Source: Sphingorhabdus lutea
GTDB lineage: Bacteria > Pseudomonadota > Alphaproteobacteria > Sphingomonadales > Sphingomonadaceae
Assembly (NCBI RefSeq): GCF_001889025.1
Contig: NZ_CP018154.1
Location: forward strand, 1,168,501-1,232,500
Reading direction: 5' to 3'
Length of the DNA: 64,000 bases
The notes beneath the pieces were generated by a model. That model did no database searches. It was not told the origin of the DNA and saw nothing but the letters and a program-made list of their open reading frames with translations. Made by a program: the position numbers and the translations under genes. Shown piece after piece: positions 61,997-64,000 of the stretch. How positions within the stretch are numbered: the stretch's first letter is position 1; every line of letters starts with the position of its first letter.

Positions 61997-63133
61997 TTAA
62001 GATTGTAATGCCGCGCGGACAATATCGGCATAAATGATGGTTAGTTTTTCCAAATCATCTGTGGCGACGGCTTCATCCAATTTATGCATGGTGGCATTGC
62101 ACAAACCAAATTCAACCACCGGACAAAGGGCGGATAAGAAACGCGCATCCGATGTGCCTCCGCTGGTCGATAATTCGGTTTTAATGCCAAGATTTTTTTC
62201 AATCGCTGCACTGATAAGGCCGGAAAGTTCGCCGGGCGGGGTTAGAAATGGCTCACCTGAAATAATCGGCTCTAACTCTCCACCGCCATCGCTTACAATA
62301 TCACCGATTAATGTGCTTAACGATGCGCCGCTATGCAGATCATTAAAACGAATGGAAAGCCGCGCCTCTGCCTTTGCTGGGATGACATTATGCGCCGGAT
62401 TGCCGACATGTAAATCGGTAACCTCTATATTGCTGGGTTGAAACCAATCCGTCCCTTCATCCAAAATCAATGCGTCAATTTTGCCCAATATGGCCACCAA
62501 TTTGGTAATTGGATTATCGGCCAAATGCGGATAGGCGACATGGCCCTGCGCGCCATTTACCCGCACCCACATATTAACCGATCCGCGCCGACCAATTTTA
62601 ATCATATCGCCAAGCCGGTTGACCGATGTCGGCTCTCCCACCAAGCATAAATCAGGGATTTGTTCTGCCGCACGCATATGGTCAATTAAGGCGCGTGTGC
62701 CGTAAAGTGCCGGGCCTTCCTCATCACCTGTGATGATAAGGCTGATGATGCCTTCATCTTCATTTATGTCATGCAAAGCAGCAATAAAGGCGGCAATGCT
62801 GCCCTTCATATCCACCGCGCCGCGGCCATATAGTAAATCGCCGCGAATTTCGGGGGTAAAGGGATTGCTGGCCCATCCCTCGCCAGGCGGCACAACATCA
62901 ACATGGCCGGCAAAGGCAAAATGGCGCTTTTTTATATGCGGGCTATTATTGCCCCGAATCGCGAACAGATTTTCAACCGGTCCATCGGGCGCATCACCAG
63001 AAATGAAACGGTGAATATGAAATCCCAATGGGGTAAGTATCGCCTCCAATTCATCAAAAACACCGCCAGTGGCAGGGGTGATGGAGGGGTGGGCGATTAA
63101 CCTTTCGGCATATTTTACGGCAATGCTATTCAT
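61997..63133 (-). CDS. dapE: Succinyl-diaminopimelate desuccinylase
   Basis: The 378-residue zinc aminoacylase-family enzyme removes succinate in the succinylase branch of lysine synthesis. The metal His is in FAGHVDVVPPG, the bridging Asp in GRGAVDMKGS, the catalytic Glu pair in TGDEEGPA, and the C-terminal His in ATMHKLDEAV. The gene works with dapB at 43,388. AAAGAGCC precedes the ATG. Confidence 0.96.
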   Translation of the reverse strand: MNSIAVKYAERLIAHPSITPATGGVFDELEAILTPLGFHIHRFISGDAPDGPVENLFAIRGNNSPHIKKRHFAFAGHVDVVPPGEGWASNPFTPEIRGDLLYGRGAVDMKGSIAAFIAALHDINEDEGIISLIITGDEEGPALYGTRALIDHMRAAEQIPDLCLVGEPTSVNRLGDMIKIGRRGSVNMWVRVNGAQGHVAYPHLADNPITKLVAILGKIDALILDEGTDWFQPSNIEVTDLHVGNPAHNVIPAKAEARLSIRFNDLHSGASLSTLIGDIVSDGGGELEPIISGEPFLTPPGELSGLISAAIEKNLGIKTELSTSGGTSDARFLSALCPVVEFGLCNATMHKLDEAVATDDLEKLTIIYADIVRAALQS

Positions 63134-63178
63134 GGCTCTTTATGACCATAAAATAATAATAAATGCTATGCAAAATTG

Positions 63179-63844
63179 TTAATTTTGGCCCACATCTTCA
63201 AAATGGTCGATAATCCATTTTTCCTCGGAGGCTTCTTCATACCATTGGACCATCCACGCATGTTCCATCATGGTATCGACATAGCTTTGCGCAAAGCCAG
63301 GCAGGGTAAAGCCATAGGTGACAAAACGTGTAACAATAGGGGCATAGAAAATATCGGCTGCGCTGAATGTGCCGAATAAATATGGGCCGGAGCGTCCAAA
63401 ACGCGACCGTGTCTCTGCCCATAATTGCAGGATGCGGATGGCATCATTGCGGGCTTCCTCGCTTATTTGAAAACCTGCAAATTTTTTACGTACATTCATG
63501 GGGCAATTGCGACGCAGGCCCATAAAGCCGCTATGCATTTCGGCGCATAATGAACGTGCCATGCCGCGCGCAGCATCATCTTTGGGCCAAAAACGATCGC
63601 GCCCAACCTTATCCGACAGATATTCCAATATCGCCATACTGTCCCAAATGACATTTTCATCATCCCATAAAATGGGCACTTTGCCAGAGGAAGGGATTAA
63701 ATCTGATTCTATTTTGCGGCTTTCCCAATCATCATTGTAAAGCGGCACGGTGATTTCTTCGAATGAAAGGCCGGATTGTTTCGCCGCCAACCATCCGCGC
63801 ATAGACCAGCTTGAATAGGCTTTATTTCCGATAATAAGTTTCAC
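63179..63844 (-). CDS. Glutathione S-transferase
   Basis: The 221-residue protein has a thioredoxin-fold N-terminus (KLIIGNKAYSSWSMRGWLA, with Ser in the G-site) and SSGKVPILWDDENVIWDSMAILEYLSD (region), then an all-helical C-terminal domain. The Ser-rich KAYSSWSMR start is common in proteobacterial GSTs related to maleylacetoacetate isomerase. The substrate is unknown. The start is GTG. Confidence 0.9.
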   Translation of the reverse strand: MKLIIGNKAYSSWSMRGWLAAKQSGLSFEEITVPLYNDDWESRKIESDLIPSSGKVPILWDDENVIWDSMAILEYLSDKVGRDRFWPKDDAARGMARSLCAEMHSGFMGLRRNCPMNVRKKFAGFQISEEARNDAIRILQLWAETRSRFGRSGPYLFGTFSAADIFYAPIVTRFVTYGFTLPGFAQSYVDTMMEHAWMVQWYEEASEEKWIIDHFEDVGQN

Positions 63845-63955
63845 TTTGCCCCCAAAATCCTGTCTCCATTATGGAGTGGTTATTGATATGCCGATTATCC
63901 TAATATGGCAAATGCCGATTGTCATTATATTTGCCGCAAAATATAATATGCGATA

Positions 63956-64000
63956 TTATGTTTCAATTGTTTCCAAAATAAAGGCGCGAAGTTCGTCTAT
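63956..64000 (-). CDS. Possible C-terminal end of a gene running off the window
   Basis: On the reverse strand the last 45 bases read as IDELRAFILETIET followed by TAA. The segment is helix-like and open, consistent with the end of a reverse-strand gene that starts beyond the window. It is too short to identify. Confidence 0.35.
   Translation of the reverse strand: MDELRAFILETIET

Overview
The window is chromosomal DNA of an alphaproteobacterium, most likely a low-GC member of the Sphingomonadales. Three things point there: an Entner-Doudoroff cluster ordered much like that of Zymomonas (zwf, edd, glk), the conserved mutM/ubiE/ubiB/coaBC/dut/rpsT/dnaA neighbourhood, and a surface protein with a PEP-CTERM-like tail. 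This placement is inference from gene content, not a phylogeny. I see no rRNA, tRNA, insertion sequence, prophage or CRISPR array. Nearly everything is ordinary core metabolism at high coding density, with one small accessory insertion.

Positions 1-5,017 hold the N-terminal part of a TonB-dependent receptor and, divergent from it, a two-gene unit: a fused 2-oxo-acid dehydrogenase E1 (alpha plus beta) and an acyltransferase of the FabD fold that lacks the residue FabD uses to hold malonate. Positions 5,245-11,359 are the Entner-Doudoroff/glucose module: zwf, a degenerate glucokinase paralogue, edd, glk and pgl. KDPG aldolase (eda) is absent here. Positions 11,378-14,000 hold a PilZ protein with a striking structured leader, a DksA-type regulator and a Ser/Gly repeat surface protein. 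Positions 14,175-18,650 are serS, surE, a LysM/M23 lipoprotein and a K+ channel.

Positions 18,683-26,531 include rimO, a reverse-strand series (UPF0262, a GH25-like protein, cdd, dcd, a saccharopine-dehydrogenase-like protein, a phosphatase) and dnaB, which has a perfect DnaA box upstream. Positions 26,556-30,481 are a tightly overlapping assimilatory sulfate reduction operon (cobA, DUF2849, sulfite reductase, DUF934, cysH). Positions 30,601-44,134 hold mixed metabolism: an AstD-like dehydrogenase with a Glu-to-Gln change at the general base, a hydrolase plus glycosyltransferase pair, a nitronate-monooxygenase-like protein, an ammonium transporter, a thiolase, nth, a YghU-type GST and dapB.

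Positions 44,154-54,798 run from a sirtuin through moeB, dut, coaBC, ubiB, ubiE, mutM, rpsT and dnaA. A ccdAB toxin-antitoxin pair and an unknown gene with a possible nuclease motif are inserted between ubiB and coaBC. Positions 54,919-63,844 hold a DUF4136 lipoprotein, trpS, murJ, secB, a Tim44-like protein, mltA, a Smr-domain protein, dapE and a GST.

The best candidates for something undescribed are the E1/acyltransferase pair, the pseudo-glucokinase inside the Entner-Doudoroff operon, the PilZ leader that pairs with its own ribosome binding site, and the ccdAB/unknown-gene insertion.
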